From Mesotoga sp. UBA6090 (GTDB lineage: Bacteria > Thermotogota > Thermotogae > Petrotogales > Kosmotogaceae): a stretch of DNA of 24,478 nucleotides. The translations under genes were made by a program, and so were the position numbers. The stretch spans positions 1 to 24,478 of the forward strand of contig NZ_DIXC01000054.1 of the NCBI RefSeq assembly GCF_002435945.1, in the 5' to 3' direction. A model generated the notes under the pieces. That model saw only the letters and a list, made by a program, of their open reading frames with translations, searched no databases and had not been told where the DNA came from. Shown here piece by piece: positions 1 through 7,601 of the stretch (positions are counted from its first letter, which is position 1; every line of letters begins with the position of its first letter).

Positions 1-1535
1 TTGGCTGCGGTGAAAAAGGTGATATCATAACTTTCTACCAAAAAATCGAGAATCTTTCATTTTCCGAAGCTGTGAAGCGACTCGCTGACTATGCAGGCAT
101 CCCCATTGAAGTCGATACGGCCGAGTCGGAATACGACAGATATACGGCGATCTTGTCTCGTCTTGCAGGCATATATAACAGGGAACTGCGAGAGAACAAT
201 GATGAGATCTTAAAGTATCTCGAGGAAAAGAGAAAGATTTCGCCAAACACAATAAGTGAATTTCAGCTGGGGTATTCACCAGATGAAAGAACTTTTTCCC
301 AGTCATTACCGTCGAAACTAAGGGCCGATGAAAAGTCCCTTCTTCAGTTCGGAGTGTTGTTGAGAAGAGGGACTTCGTTCAAAGACAGATTTGCGGGCAG
401 ATTAATGATTCCCATTGACAACGAATCGGGCAGAGTGGTTGGATTCGGCGGAAGAATAATGATTGCCGAGCAGGGGCCTAAGTATATCAATTCCTCCGAA
501 TCGAAATACTTCCAGAAGAACAGGCTCTTATTCAATCTTTCACGTGCCAAAGCGGCAATCAAGCAGTTGAACTACGCGGTAATCGCGGAAGGATATTTCG
601 ACGTTATTTCGCTTTTCGAAGCGGGTATTAGCAACGCTGTAGGTTTGCTAGGAACGGCATTGACGGAAAAACATCTCCGGATTCTGGGAAATTACACAAG
701 GAATTTGCTGTTCTTTCTCGACTCAGATGCGGCGGGCCAGGCAGCAACACTCAGATCAGTAGACATCGCCGAGAAGATGGACTTCACAACTGCCGTGGTA
801 ATGATGCGGGACTACAAGGACCCAGCCGATCTCTTCGTTACCGAAGGTGCAAAGGCATTAAAGGAAGTTCTGGCGGTCGCTATACCAGGAGCTGCCTTCA
901 GGGTTGAGTTCTATTCCAGAAAGCTTGATTTGTCCGTCCCTCAGGGAAGAAAACATCTAATAGAATATCTGCGGCCGTATGTAGTCAGTTTCCGGAACTC
1001 GGGAAATCTTGCGACTGTTCAGTCAACAGTGGCCGCGCTTTCGGAAAAGACTGGGTATTCAGAGCGGGAGCTTGAATCGGCCCTTCGCAGTGGTAGTTCC
1101 AGGGATGCCGGTAAGGAACTCAGGAGCGGCGTCATATTGAAACTTAAAGATCATATTGGGATCTATCTTCAGCATCCGGCGCTGCGAGAAACAGTTGTGA
1201 AGCAGCTCGAGCTTATGGAAGAAAGCAGGGATTTGAAGGAACTTCTCAAGGGAATGAAAAGGGGTCTGGAACTTGAGGAATTACTCGATCTTGTGGATGA
1301 AAGTATTGGCAGAGAACTGATCGATCTGGCATCCATTTGCATTGATTACGAGACAGCTCAGAAGATACTCCGGACAACCGGTGAGTACGCAAACAAGAGA
1401 CTTGTGGAAGAAGAAATGGCCGAGATCGATAGAAAGCTGCCAAATGTGAAGGACGAGGGGGCGAAAAGAGCTTTGCTGGTCAGGAGGATCGAGCTCAGAA
1501 GACTGCTCGATAGAAAGATGAAGGGTGGCGATTAA
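1..1535 (+). CDS. dnaG: DNA primase DnaG, 5'-truncated by the window edge
   Basis: Makes the RNA primers for replication at the fork. The reading frame is open from base 3, so the gene starts before the window; about 510 residues are visible. The first visible residues, GCGEKGD, are the second half of the N-terminal CHC2-type zinc finger. The TOPRIM catalytic domain follows, with the EGYFD motif (Glu at visible residue 196) and the DSDAAGQAA motif (Asp 240 and 242). The last ~150 residues are a helical, charged C-terminal domain, the usual DnaB helicase-interacting part, and are weakly conserved. The stop overlaps the start of rpoD, recalling the dnaG-rpoD pairing of the classical macromolecular synthesis operon. 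An internal GTG at base 72 could be mistaken for the start, but the zinc-finger coding upstream rules that out. Family assignment is very secure. Confidence 0.96.
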   Translation, partial: GCGEKGDIITFYQKIENLSFSEAVKRLADYAGIPIEVDTAESEYDRYTAILSRLAGIYNRELRENNDEILKYLEEKRKISPNTISEFQLGYSPDERTFSQSLPSKLRADEKSLLQFGVLLRRGTSFKDRFAGRLMIPIDNESGRVVGFGGRIMIAEQGPKYINSSESKYFQKNRLLFNLSRAKAAIKQLNYAVIAEGYFDVISLFEAGISNAVGLLGTALTEKHLRILGNYTRNLLFFLDSDAAGQAATLRSVDIAEKMDFTTAVVMMRDYKDPADLFVTEGAKALKEVLAVAIPGAAFRVEFYSRKLDLSVPQGRKHLIEYLRPYVVSFRNSGNLATVQSTVAALSEKTGYSERELESALRSGSSRDAGKELRSGVILKLKDHIGIYLQHPALRETVVKQLELMEESRDLKELLKGMKRGLELEELLDLVDESIGRELIDLASICIDYETAQKILRTTGEYANKRLVEEEMAEIDRKLPNVKDEGAKRALLVRRIELRRLLDRKMKGGD

Positions 1536-2790
1536 TTTGGAAAAGCAGCAAAGGAAAACGAAGACGAAAGCTAAGGTTATTGAAGAGAACATCAAATCAC
1601 TTGCTGAAAAAATAGTTGTTGAAGAAAGTGATTCCGATGATAACGGCGAAAACAATGTTCTGATTACTAAGGAAGAGATAGATAAGCGAATCAAGAAACT
1701 TCTCAGGCAGGGAAAGAAGAAGGGCTTTATTACGTATGAAGATATTGATAGCGCTTTCCCGCCAGACTACGAAGGCTTTGACTCAACTCTTGTTGAATCA
1801 ATCTATGAGGAATTCGAGAAGAATAAAATAAATGTCGTTGAAAAAGAACCCGTAGAGGGAGACGATGACGTAGAGAGCGACGGCGGCGAAGAACTTGTTT
1901 CGATACTTGAGACAACACCGGAAATGTATGACAATATCTCTCTCAAAGACCCGATAAAGATGTATCTGAAGGAGATCGGCAAGATTTCTCTCCTTACTCC
2001 AAGTAGAGAAAGGGAGCTTGCGCGTCGTGCTCAGAAAGGCGAACCGAAAGCAAAGGAAGAGCTTATCACTGCTAACCTGAGACTTGTCGTTTCCATTGCT
2101 AAGAGGTACATTGGACGCGGTCTAACATTCCTTGACCTTATTCAGGAGGGAAACATTGGGCTGATCAAGGCCGTTGAGAAATTTGACTGGAAGAAGGGCT
2201 ACAAGTTCAGCACGTATGCAACCTGGTGGATCAGGCAGGCCATCACAAGGGCTATTGCAGACCAGGCAAGAACGATAAGGGTCCCGGTCCACATGGTTGA
2301 AACTATAAACAAACTGAACAAAGTTATCAGAGAACACTTACAGGATTTCGGAGAGTATCCGACGATCGAAGAACTGGGCCAGTTAACCGGCAAGACACCG
2401 GAGAAGATCGAAGAGATTTTGGCTGCATCGAAGGAGACGGTTTCGCTTGAGTCGCCAATAAGTGGCGATGAAGAATCGACGATGGGCGACTTCATTCATG
2501 ACGATTCTATGGAGCAGCCGGAGGAAGCTGCTATGAAGATGCTGTTGAGAGAACAGATAGATCAGATTCTCGACACTCTTTCCCCTAGAGAAGCAATGGT
2601 GCTGAAGATGAGATATGGACTGCTAGATGGAAAGACAAAGACTCTTGAAGAAGTGGGACAGTTCTTCAACGTGACGAGAGAGAGAATCCGACAGATCGAA
2701 GTGAAGGCTCTCAGAAAACTGAGGCACCCTTCGAGAAGTAAACAGCTTAAGGCATTGCTTGGCATGCTAAACACGTCTAAGCGCGACTAA
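1525..2790 (+). CDS. rpoD: RNA polymerase primary sigma factor (sigma-70/SigA)
   Basis: Directs RNA polymerase to housekeeping promoters. The 421-residue product has a region 1.1-like segment (about residues 46-105), an acidic linker (about 108-125), region 1.2 (about 141-172, starting DPIKMYLKEIGKISLLT), region 2 (about 175-248, with YKFSTYATWWIRQAI for -10 recognition and melting), region 3, and a region 4 helix-turn-helix at about 373-392 (VTRERIRQIE). All are typical of primary rather than alternative sigma factors. The start is uncertain: GTG at 1525 overlaps dnaG by 11 bp, while TTG at 1537 would place the GGGTGG at 1523-1528 as ribosome binding site with better spacing and remove four residues. 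Coupling to dnaG is likely. No clear intrinsic terminator follows. Confidence 0.97.
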   Translation: MAINLEKQQRKTKTKAKVIEENIKSLAEKIVVEESDSDDNGENNVLITKEEIDKRIKKLLRQGKKKGFITYEDIDSAFPPDYEGFDSTLVESIYEEFEKNKINVVEKEPVEGDDDVESDGGEELVSILETTPEMYDNISLKDPIKMYLKEIGKISLLTPSRERELARRAQKGEPKAKEELITANLRLVVSIAKRYIGRGLTFLDLIQEGNIGLIKAVEKFDWKKGYKFSTYATWWIRQAITRAIADQARTIRVPVHMVETINKLNKVIREHLQDFGEYPTIEELGQLTGKTPEKIEEILAASKETVSLESPISGDEESTMGDFIHDDSMEQPEEAAMKMLLREQIDQILDTLSPREAMVLKMRYGLLDGKTKTLEEVGQFFNVTRERIRQIEVKALRKLRHPSRSKQLKALLGMLNTSKRD

Positions 2791-2828
2791 TTTAGCGATT
2801 TAATTACAAGCTCTTAATTTACGTATCA

Positions 2829-2862
2829 TTTTCGAGCAAAGAGTCTGTGCATATAATATAAT
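2829..2862 (+). promoter_or_regulatory. Possible sigma-70 promoter with overlapping TATAAT boxes
   Basis: The gap after rpoD contains two overlapping perfect TATAAT hexamers at 2852-2857 and 2857-2862. A -35 match is poor: TTTCGA at 2830-2835 with a 16-bp spacer matches TTGACA in three of six positions. A transcript starting near 2868 would have a ~24-nt leader with GAAGGGA (2876-2882) just before the TTG of the small ORF at 2892. This would make it the promoter of the long gene string that follows. The -10 boxes are visible; promoter activity is inferred. Confidence 0.4.
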
Positions 2863-2891
2863 AGAAGACACACGCGAAGGGACGTGAAAAC

Positions 2892-3053
2892 TTGCCCGAA
2901 AAAAAGAGAGCAAGACCAGTTGAAACGAGTCCCAGAATTCTTTCTCAAATAGAATTATTGAAAAAAGCTAAGAATGGCGATTTACTGGCCAACCGAGAGA
3001 TTTTTAGTCGTTTAAACGATAAGAACGGAAAAGAGGAGCAGTCTCGTGATTGA
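2892..3053 (+). CDS. Small hypothetical protein, 53 aa, coupled to the ABC-like gene
   Basis: A short open frame opens at TTG 2892, nine bases after the purine-rich GAAGGGA at 2876-2882, and ends at TGA 3051-3053, overlapping the GTG start of the next gene by 8 bp (GTGATTGA). The product is basic and helical in character, running from MPEKKRARPVETSPRIL to NGKEEQSRD, with no Cys, no signal peptide and no membrane segment. The stretch LLKKAKNGD vaguely recalls the start of sigma region 2 (typically RAQKGD or AKNGD), but it is far too short to be a sigma factor. I do not recognise a family. The ribosome binding site and the overlap argue for real translation; the alternative is that this is a leader sequence. 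Function unknown. Confidence 0.5.
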   Translation: MPEKKRARPVETSPRILSQIELLKKAKNGDLLANREIFSRLNDKNGKEEQSRD

Positions 3054-3762
3054 GGCTGCTCTTTCTCTAGAGGCCTTCTCTTTAATAGTCGAAGGGAAAA
3101 AGATGCTCGACAGCATTTCGTTTGATGTGCCAGTGGGAGGCATTGCTCTTCTTCAGGGAGCAAGAGGATCAGGCAAGTCGGCTCTTCTAAGGAGTTTCAT
3201 TCATTTGAACGAAGAACTCTTCGACAAAGTTAGTTATACCGGCTCAATAAGACTCTTCGGTTCGGATATTGAAGATCTAGATAGAAAAAGCGTGAGAAGG
3301 CGAGTAGCATACGTCGATACAACCTTTCTTGAAGCAATGTCTAACTTCTCGCTGATTGAGTTTTTCAGGTTTTTGAAAGGCAAGAACTTTGAGTTCGAGG
3401 ATTTCGAAGAAAGCGAACTGGACCTTTTTCACGAGCTCGATTTACTCGACCTTCTTTCGGTGAAAGCAGAGACTTCTCTGAAGAGCATTCCGCTCTTTAA
3501 GAGGCTTTCATTGCTGGTTTTTTCGACTCTGGTCCGCCATCCCGAAATAATCATCCTTGACAACATTCTCGATCACCTTGACGACGATGCTTGCACCGAG
3601 GTGAAAAACATACTTCAGGAGACAAGAAACAATGTGACCATGATTATCTCTTCCAGGTTTGTTCTGAGACTTCTAGACATTTCTGATTTGTTGATTGTTC
3701 TGAAAAATGGTAAAATTTCATATGTCGGAAGTCCGGAAGTTTTCGTTCTGAACAACCGATAA
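3046..3762 (+). CDS. ABC-type ATPase domain protein with degenerate catalytic motifs
   Basis: A 238-residue cytoplasmic protein with the overall layout of an ABC transporter nucleotide-binding subunit, nearest in feel to PstB-type subunits. Walker A is intact (GARGSGKS, residues 38-45). The rest is eroded: the Q-loop glutamine position reads VAYVDT (88-93), the LSGGQ signature region reads SIPLFKRL (147-154), Walker B ends ILDN instead of LDE so the catalytic Glu is Asn 173, and the switch-histidine region reads IISSRF (200-205) with no His. It may bind ATP but probably hydrolyses it poorly or not at all. GTG start at 3046 with GAGGAG at 3033-3038. It overlaps the small ORF before it, and no permease gene is next to it, so a transport role is not supported. 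A regulatory or structural role is possible; function unknown. Confidence 0.85.
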   Translation: MIEAALSLEAFSLIVEGKKMLDSISFDVPVGGIALLQGARGSGKSALLRSFIHLNEELFDKVSYTGSIRLFGSDIEDLDRKSVRRRVAYVDTTFLEAMSNFSLIEFFRFLKGKNFEFEDFEESELDLFHELDLLDLLSVKAETSLKSIPLFKRLSLLVFSTLVRHPEIIILDNILDHLDDDACTEVKNILQETRNNVTMIISSRFVLRLLDISDLLIVLKNGKISYVGSPEVFVLNNR

Positions 3763-3785
3763 TTCTTCTCCAATGGAGGTGAGTG

Positions 3786-4745
3786 GTGAACGTCCTTACC
3801 GTTACGCTTAACCCTGCTCTCGACAGGGAAATTGTCGTTGAGAATTTCAGGATAAACGAATTCCACAGGGTGAAGAATCCCAAATACTCAGTGATGGACC
3901 CTGGGGGTAAGGGCATAAACGTATCAGTAATTCTCTCCGGTCTAGGGGTTCGAAACGTAGCTATGGGTTTTCTCGGCGGAAACATAGGCAAAGTGGTTGA
4001 AGAAAGAATGCGTATGATAAGTGACTTGATAACCACCGGCTTCGTACATGTGGAGGAAGAAACTAGGGAGAACATCGCAATAGTCGATCCGTTAGGTGAC
4101 ACAATAACCGAGATTAACTCATCCGGCCCCTTAATAAAGCCGGATGACTTACGTATGTTTCTCCGAAGATTCGAAGTGACTCTTTCGCGAGTCAGACACG
4201 TCGTAATTTCCGGCAGCATTCCGAGAGGTGTAGACAACGACATCTACATGACACTATGCAAAAAGGTCACTGATACGGGTAAGTTGGCGTTTGCCGAAGG
4301 TATAGGGCCAGCCTTTGAAATGGCCGTAGAAGCCGGCGTGATAACTGTGGCTCGGCCGGATCTAAGAAGCAGAAAGCTGATTTTCGGAGAGAGTCTAGTC
4401 GATCTCAACGATTATGTCAAAGCAGCCAAGAAGATCATAGAAAAGGGCTCCAAACTGGCAATACTCTCATATGCTACCGAAGGCGACGTTATTGCAACAC
4501 AAGATGGAGTCTGGTTGTTCAAGACCAAGAGTCATATTGACAGATCCCACCTGCTGGGAACCGGCGATGCGTTCATGGCAGGGGTGGTCCACTCTATGAT
4601 TGAAAACGAAAGGGACTGCTTTTTGGCCGCAAAGAGGGGTATGTCTGCGGCCGTTGCGGAAGCTGAATACATAAGCAAAGAATTGATATCACTTGAGGAC
4701 ATAGACGAGCATATAGATTCTTTCGATATCCGGGAACTGGAGTGA
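3786..4745 (+). CDS. PfkB-family sugar-phosphate kinase (1-phosphofructokinase-like)
   Basis: Ribokinase/PfkB-fold kinase, probably phosphorylating a sugar phosphate such as fructose 1-phosphate or tagatose 6-phosphate. The N-terminus VLTVTLNPALDR is typical of the FruK/LacC subgroup. Signature 1 is GGKGINVSVILSGLG (about residues 40-54), the substrate lid segment contains GSIPRGV, and signature 2 is GTGDAFMAG with the catalytic Asp at about 261. Two positions are unusual: the position usually ending KPN..E reads ARPDLRSRKL, and the usual D.SG stretch reads AEGIG. The exact substrate is therefore open. Start: GTG 3786 sits 6 nt after GGAGG (3775-3779); the adjacent GTG at 3783 would add one residue but is too close. 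The CBS-pair gene starts 5 bp downstream, suggesting co-transcription. No PTS gene is nearby to support fructose specifically. Confidence 0.85.
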   Translation: MNVLTVTLNPALDREIVVENFRINEFHRVKNPKYSVMDPGGKGINVSVILSGLGVRNVAMGFLGGNIGKVVEERMRMISDLITTGFVHVEEETRENIAIVDPLGDTITEINSSGPLIKPDDLRMFLRRFEVTLSRVRHVVISGSIPRGVDNDIYMTLCKKVTDTGKLAFAEGIGPAFEMAVEAGVITVARPDLRSRKLIFGESLVDLNDYVKAAKKIIEKGSKLAILSYATEGDVIATQDGVWLFKTKSHIDRSHLLGTGDAFMAGVVHSMIENERDCFLAAKRGMSAAVAEAEYISKELISLEDIDEHIDSFDIRELE

Positions 4746-4750
4746 TCTGA

Positions 4751-5203
4751 ATGAAAGTAAGCGAAGCAATGATAAGAGATGTTTCGACAATTTTCGAAGA
4801 TGAAACGATTGAAGATTTCATCATATTCTGTTTGAGGCAGAACAAATCAGGTCTTCCAGTTGTCGATGAGGAATTCAGAGTCGTAGGGTTTCTGAGTGAA
4901 AGCGACATAATCAAGAGCGCCCTTCCCAGCTACTTCAGTCTTCTTCAGTCAGCATCATTCATTCCCGACACACATCAGTTCGTCATAAGACTGGGGAAGA
5001 TAAAGGACGACCAGGTCTCACAGCACATGGTGAAACCGCCAGTGCTAATCAAGCCCGATGATACTGTAATATATGCGGCCGATCTCCTCATCAAGAATGG
5101 ACTTAAGATCATTCCTGTAGTCGATGACGAAGGAAAACTGATGGGAATAATCAACAGGATCTACCTTATTCACGCAGCGACGCAAGGCAAGATCGATAGA
5201 TGA
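4751..5203 (+). CDS. CBS domain pair protein
   Basis: A 150-residue protein made almost entirely of two CBS domains, about residues 1-60 (MKVSEAMIRDVSTIFED with the GLPVVDEEFRVVGFLSESDI core) and 90-148 (ending IPVVDDEGKLMGIINRIYLI). CBS pairs (Bateman modules) bind adenine nucleotides or S-adenosyl compounds and usually regulate a partner. Here there is no fused effector domain, so it may sense nucleotides and act on another protein. It lies 5 bp after the PfkB kinase and shares an ATGA overlap with mtaB. The ribosome binding site is GGAGTGAT at 4739-4746, which overlaps the kinase stop. The partner cannot be read from sequence. Confidence 0.9.
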   Translation: MKVSEAMIRDVSTIFEDETIEDFIIFCLRQNKSGLPVVDEEFRVVGFLSESDIIKSALPSYFSLLQSASFIPDTHQFVIRLGKIKDDQVSQHMVKPPVLIKPDDTVIYAADLLIKNGLKIIPVVDDEGKLMGIINRIYLIHAATQGKIDR

Positions 5204-6474
5204 AGAAAACCGTTTCAATCTATACTTTCGGCTGCAAGATGAACCAGTACGAGTCTCAGGCAATGGCCGAGAGATTGGAAGATTACGAAGTGAGTTTTTC
5301 TAAGGAACATGCAGATCTCTTCATTTTGAATTCATGCACAGTAACCTCCGAAGCGGAACGAAAACTAAGACATCTTTTCAGGAGGCTGAAGGGACTCAAC
5401 CCGAATGCAAAGATTATAATTGCAGGCTGTTACTCCGAGCTTTCACCAGAGCAATTACGAAGTCTCGGAGCTGATGAAGTGATTGGAGTCAGAGAGAAGA
5501 CGGCCATACATAAATTCGTCTCGAAGCAGTTGAATCGGCCGGATGGAGTCGAGAAAGGAAGTTTTCTGACTGTTACTTCCAGTATTGAAGGGAGAACCAG
5601 GGCTTTTTTGGGAATCGAAGACGGATGTTTGAACCGCTGCTCCTATTGCAGAATCAGACTCGCAAGGGGCGACAAGATAATCAGCAAGCCTGTTGATCTA
5701 GTAAAGAGAGAGTTTAGAGGTTTAGTGGAAAGAGGTTATAGAGAGATAGTGTTGACCGGAATCAACATCGGATATTACGGCTTTGATTTCGATGCATCTC
5801 TAGTTGAACTTCTTTACGAGCTTGAGAAGATTCCTGGAGACTGGAGAATTCGACTCGGTTCGATCGACCCGAACACAATGAATGAAAGTTTTCTCGAACT
5901 GATAGCTAACTCGTCGAGGCTGGCCAGACATCTCCATCTTTCTCTTCAGAGCGGGTCAGACGCGGTTTTACGATCAATGAGAAGGAAATACACGATCAGC
6001 GAGTATCTTAGAGCGGTGGAGAGAGCCAGAGAGATTGATTCTAGATTTGCATTTACTACAGATCTGATTGCCGGCTTTCCTGGAGAGAGTGATGAGGATC
6101 ATCGAAAGACATTGAGAATCATTGAAGATGTCGGCTTCTTGAAAGTGCACGTTTTTAGATTCTCAAAAAGGCCGGGGACTGAAGCGGCAGAAATGACCGG
6201 TCAAATAGAGTCAGCCGTCAAGAAAGCCAGGTCTGTGGAACTCATGGAAGAGGCAGTTAGATCAAGAGAGAGATATCTTGCGAAACAGATTGGCAGGATG
6301 AATAGAGTTTTGATCGAGAGATCGGATTCTTCCTGCAGTCACGGATTCGATGAGTATTACATACCTCACAGAATTGACGGAAAACATGATGGCTTTGTGA
6401 ATGCGAAAATAACTGAGTTACAGAGTCATGAGGAGGGTTCCGATGCAGAACTATATTGCCGATCAGTGGTGTGA
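5200..6474 (+). CDS. mtaB: tRNA t6A37 methylthiotransferase MtaB (MiaB-like radical SAM enzyme)
   Basis: Adds a methylthio group to N6-threonylcarbamoyladenosine at position 37 of tRNA. The 424-residue protein has the three MTTase domains. The N-terminal UPF0004 domain has cluster cysteines C12 (TFGCKMN), C46 (NSCTVT) and C77 (AGCYSE). The radical SAM domain has CLNRCSYC (C143, C147, C150), which binds the SAM-cleaving 4Fe-4S cluster. A short C-terminal TRAM-like RNA-binding segment covers about 365-415. CSYCRI and the TFGCKMNQYES opening fit MtaB better than MiaB or RimO. The start ATG overlaps the CBS gene stop (ATGA). MtaB is the best call within the MTTase family, though the subfamily is inferred from motif style rather than alignment. 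Confidence 0.92.
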   Translation: MKKTVSIYTFGCKMNQYESQAMAERLEDYEVSFSKEHADLFILNSCTVTSEAERKLRHLFRRLKGLNPNAKIIIAGCYSELSPEQLRSLGADEVIGVREKTAIHKFVSKQLNRPDGVEKGSFLTVTSSIEGRTRAFLGIEDGCLNRCSYCRIRLARGDKIISKPVDLVKREFRGLVERGYREIVLTGINIGYYGFDFDASLVELLYELEKIPGDWRIRLGSIDPNTMNESFLELIANSSRLARHLHLSLQSGSDAVLRSMRRKYTISEYLRAVERAREIDSRFAFTTDLIAGFPGESDEDHRKTLRIIEDVGFLKVHVFRFSKRPGTEAAEMTGQIESAVKKARSVELMEEAVRSRERYLAKQIGRMNRVLIERSDSSCSHGFDEYYIPHRIDGKHDGFVNAKITELQSHEEGSDAELYCRSVV

Positions 6475-7327
6475 CGAAGGCTCATCCCGGATTAGTATCC
6501 TTATACCGGGAGTAATGAACAGCGAATCGGTCTATGAAGTAGTTCGAACGTACAACGGATTACCTTTTGCATTCAGAAAGCATTTTGATAGACTGAAGCA
6601 ATCCGCGAATCTGTTGGGACTCGACGTACCGTTCACATGCAAGGAGCTGAACTCGATAATAATTGAAGGGCTGGAGAGAAACAAGGCTGTTCAGACCGAA
6701 GATTTCAGAATTCGTATCTCATTGATGAACGACGTTTCTGGGAGCATAATCGCAGTGGTTTTCAGCCGCCTTACTTCAGCTTCGAAGGATATCTATGAAC
6801 TGGGTGTAAAAATCTCGATCTCACCTTTTCTGAAACCCTCGGGCGAGATAGTCGATCCTCACCTGAAGATGCCGGGTGCAAGCTGGAATATTAGAACAAG
6901 AAAGGCCCTTGGAGATAATTACGACATGATCATTCTAAATGAAAAGGGCAATCTATGTGAGGGCTCTTTTTCCAACATTTTCCTTGTTCTCGACGGGTCG
7001 GTTGCAACGCCGGATGTTCAGTCTGGGGTTCTGCCGGGAATAACTAGAGACAACGTCATCGGGTTATGTGAGTCACTGGAAATCCCGGTTGAGAAGAGAC
7101 CAATTCCGGCCTGGGAAGTTTTCTGCGCGGATGAAGTCTTCCTTACACATACCAGCGTAGGAATCGCTCCGGTCAGAAGACTGGAGGATAAAGTGCTCAT
7201 TGAAGATTTCACCGATGGAATGACTCGACTGTTACTGGATAATTTTGAAGGATACATAATGACAGAAGACAGTAATTGGAGCGGATTAGATGAAGTGGAA
7301 CCATCAAACTATAGGGCAGATATTTGA
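6443..7327 (+). CDS. Class IV PLP aminotransferase (branched-chain aminotransferase-like)
   Basis: Fold-type IV PLP enzyme, 294 residues. Visible family features are the N-terminal Y.VVRTYNG.PFAFRKHFDRL pattern, the probable Schiff-base Lys in PHLKMPGASWN (residue 142), the EGSFSNIF phosphate-binding segment, GVLPGITRDNV, and ADEVFLTHTSVGIAPV near the C-terminus. The family includes branched-chain and D-amino acid aminotransferases and 4-amino-4-deoxychorismate lyase; these motifs alone do not fix the substrate. As I recall, a Thermotoga maritima homologue in a similar position (TM0831) is annotated as a branched-chain aminotransferase. Start: ATG 6443 follows AGGAGGG (6431-6437) by 5 nt. An upstream ATG at 6428 lies before that ribosome binding site and is rejected. 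It overlaps mtaB by 32 bp and the next gene by 38 bp. Confidence 0.88.
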   Translation: MQNYIADQWCDEGSSRISILIPGVMNSESVYEVVRTYNGLPFAFRKHFDRLKQSANLLGLDVPFTCKELNSIIIEGLERNKAVQTEDFRIRISLMNDVSGSIIAVVFSRLTSASKDIYELGVKISISPFLKPSGEIVDPHLKMPGASWNIRTRKALGDNYDMIILNEKGNLCEGSFSNIFLVLDGSVATPDVQSGVLPGITRDNVIGLCESLEIPVEKRPIPAWEVFCADEVFLTHTSVGIAPVRRLEDKVLIEDFTDGMTRLLLDNFEGYIMTEDSNWSGLDEVEPSNYRADI

Positions 7328-7586
7328 TGATCTGGTAACGAGCTCGGGACTGTTCAGAAAGATTAGGGTCTTCGAGTTAAACAAGGATTGGGAAGAAATC
7401 GTTGGAGAACCAATTGCAAATCATTCCTCTATAGTCGATTTTACCGACGGCACTCTGATTATAAGAGTTGACGACGGTATGTGGTTCAATGAAATGAAAC
7501 TGAGAGAGAATATTCTTCTGGAGAGAATGAACTCTGCGATAGGGGTGGAGGCAATCAAGAGAATCAGATTTAGAATTGGACGATAG
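7290..7586 (+). CDS. dciA: DUF721/DciA-type protein, probable replicative helicase loader
   Basis: A 98-residue basic protein with the DUF721 pattern: N-terminal helix, NKDWEEIVGEPIANHSSI, then DGTLIIRVDDGMWFNEM and a C-terminal helix ending in a basic KRIRFRIGR tail. DciA proteins load or recruit the DnaB helicase in bacteria that lack DnaC or DnaI, and DUF721 genes often sit near gyrB or dnaN/recF. Here it lies immediately before gyrB and overlaps the aminotransferase gene by 38 bp. The ATG at 7290 is the only reasonable start; its ribosome binding site is weak (GGAGCGGAT at 7277-7285), consistent with coupling to the upstream gene. Family membership is strongly suggested; the loader function is inherited from the family. 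Confidence 0.82.
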   Translation: MKWNHQTIGQIFDDLVTSSGLFRKIRVFELNKDWEEIVGEPIANHSSIVDFTDGTLIIRVDDGMWFNEMKLRENILLERMNSAIGVEAIKRIRFRIGR

Positions 7587-7601
7587 ACTTGGAGGTGCTC
7601 A

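Noticed and set aside
3644..4243. 199-codon open frame on the minus strand
   Set aside because: It lies antisense to the ABC-like and PfkB kinase genes, both of which have clear family motifs on the + strand.
6428..6442. Longer start for the aminotransferase at ATG 6428
   Set aside because: AGGAGGG at 6431-6437 would then lie inside the coding region; it is well placed for ATG 6443.
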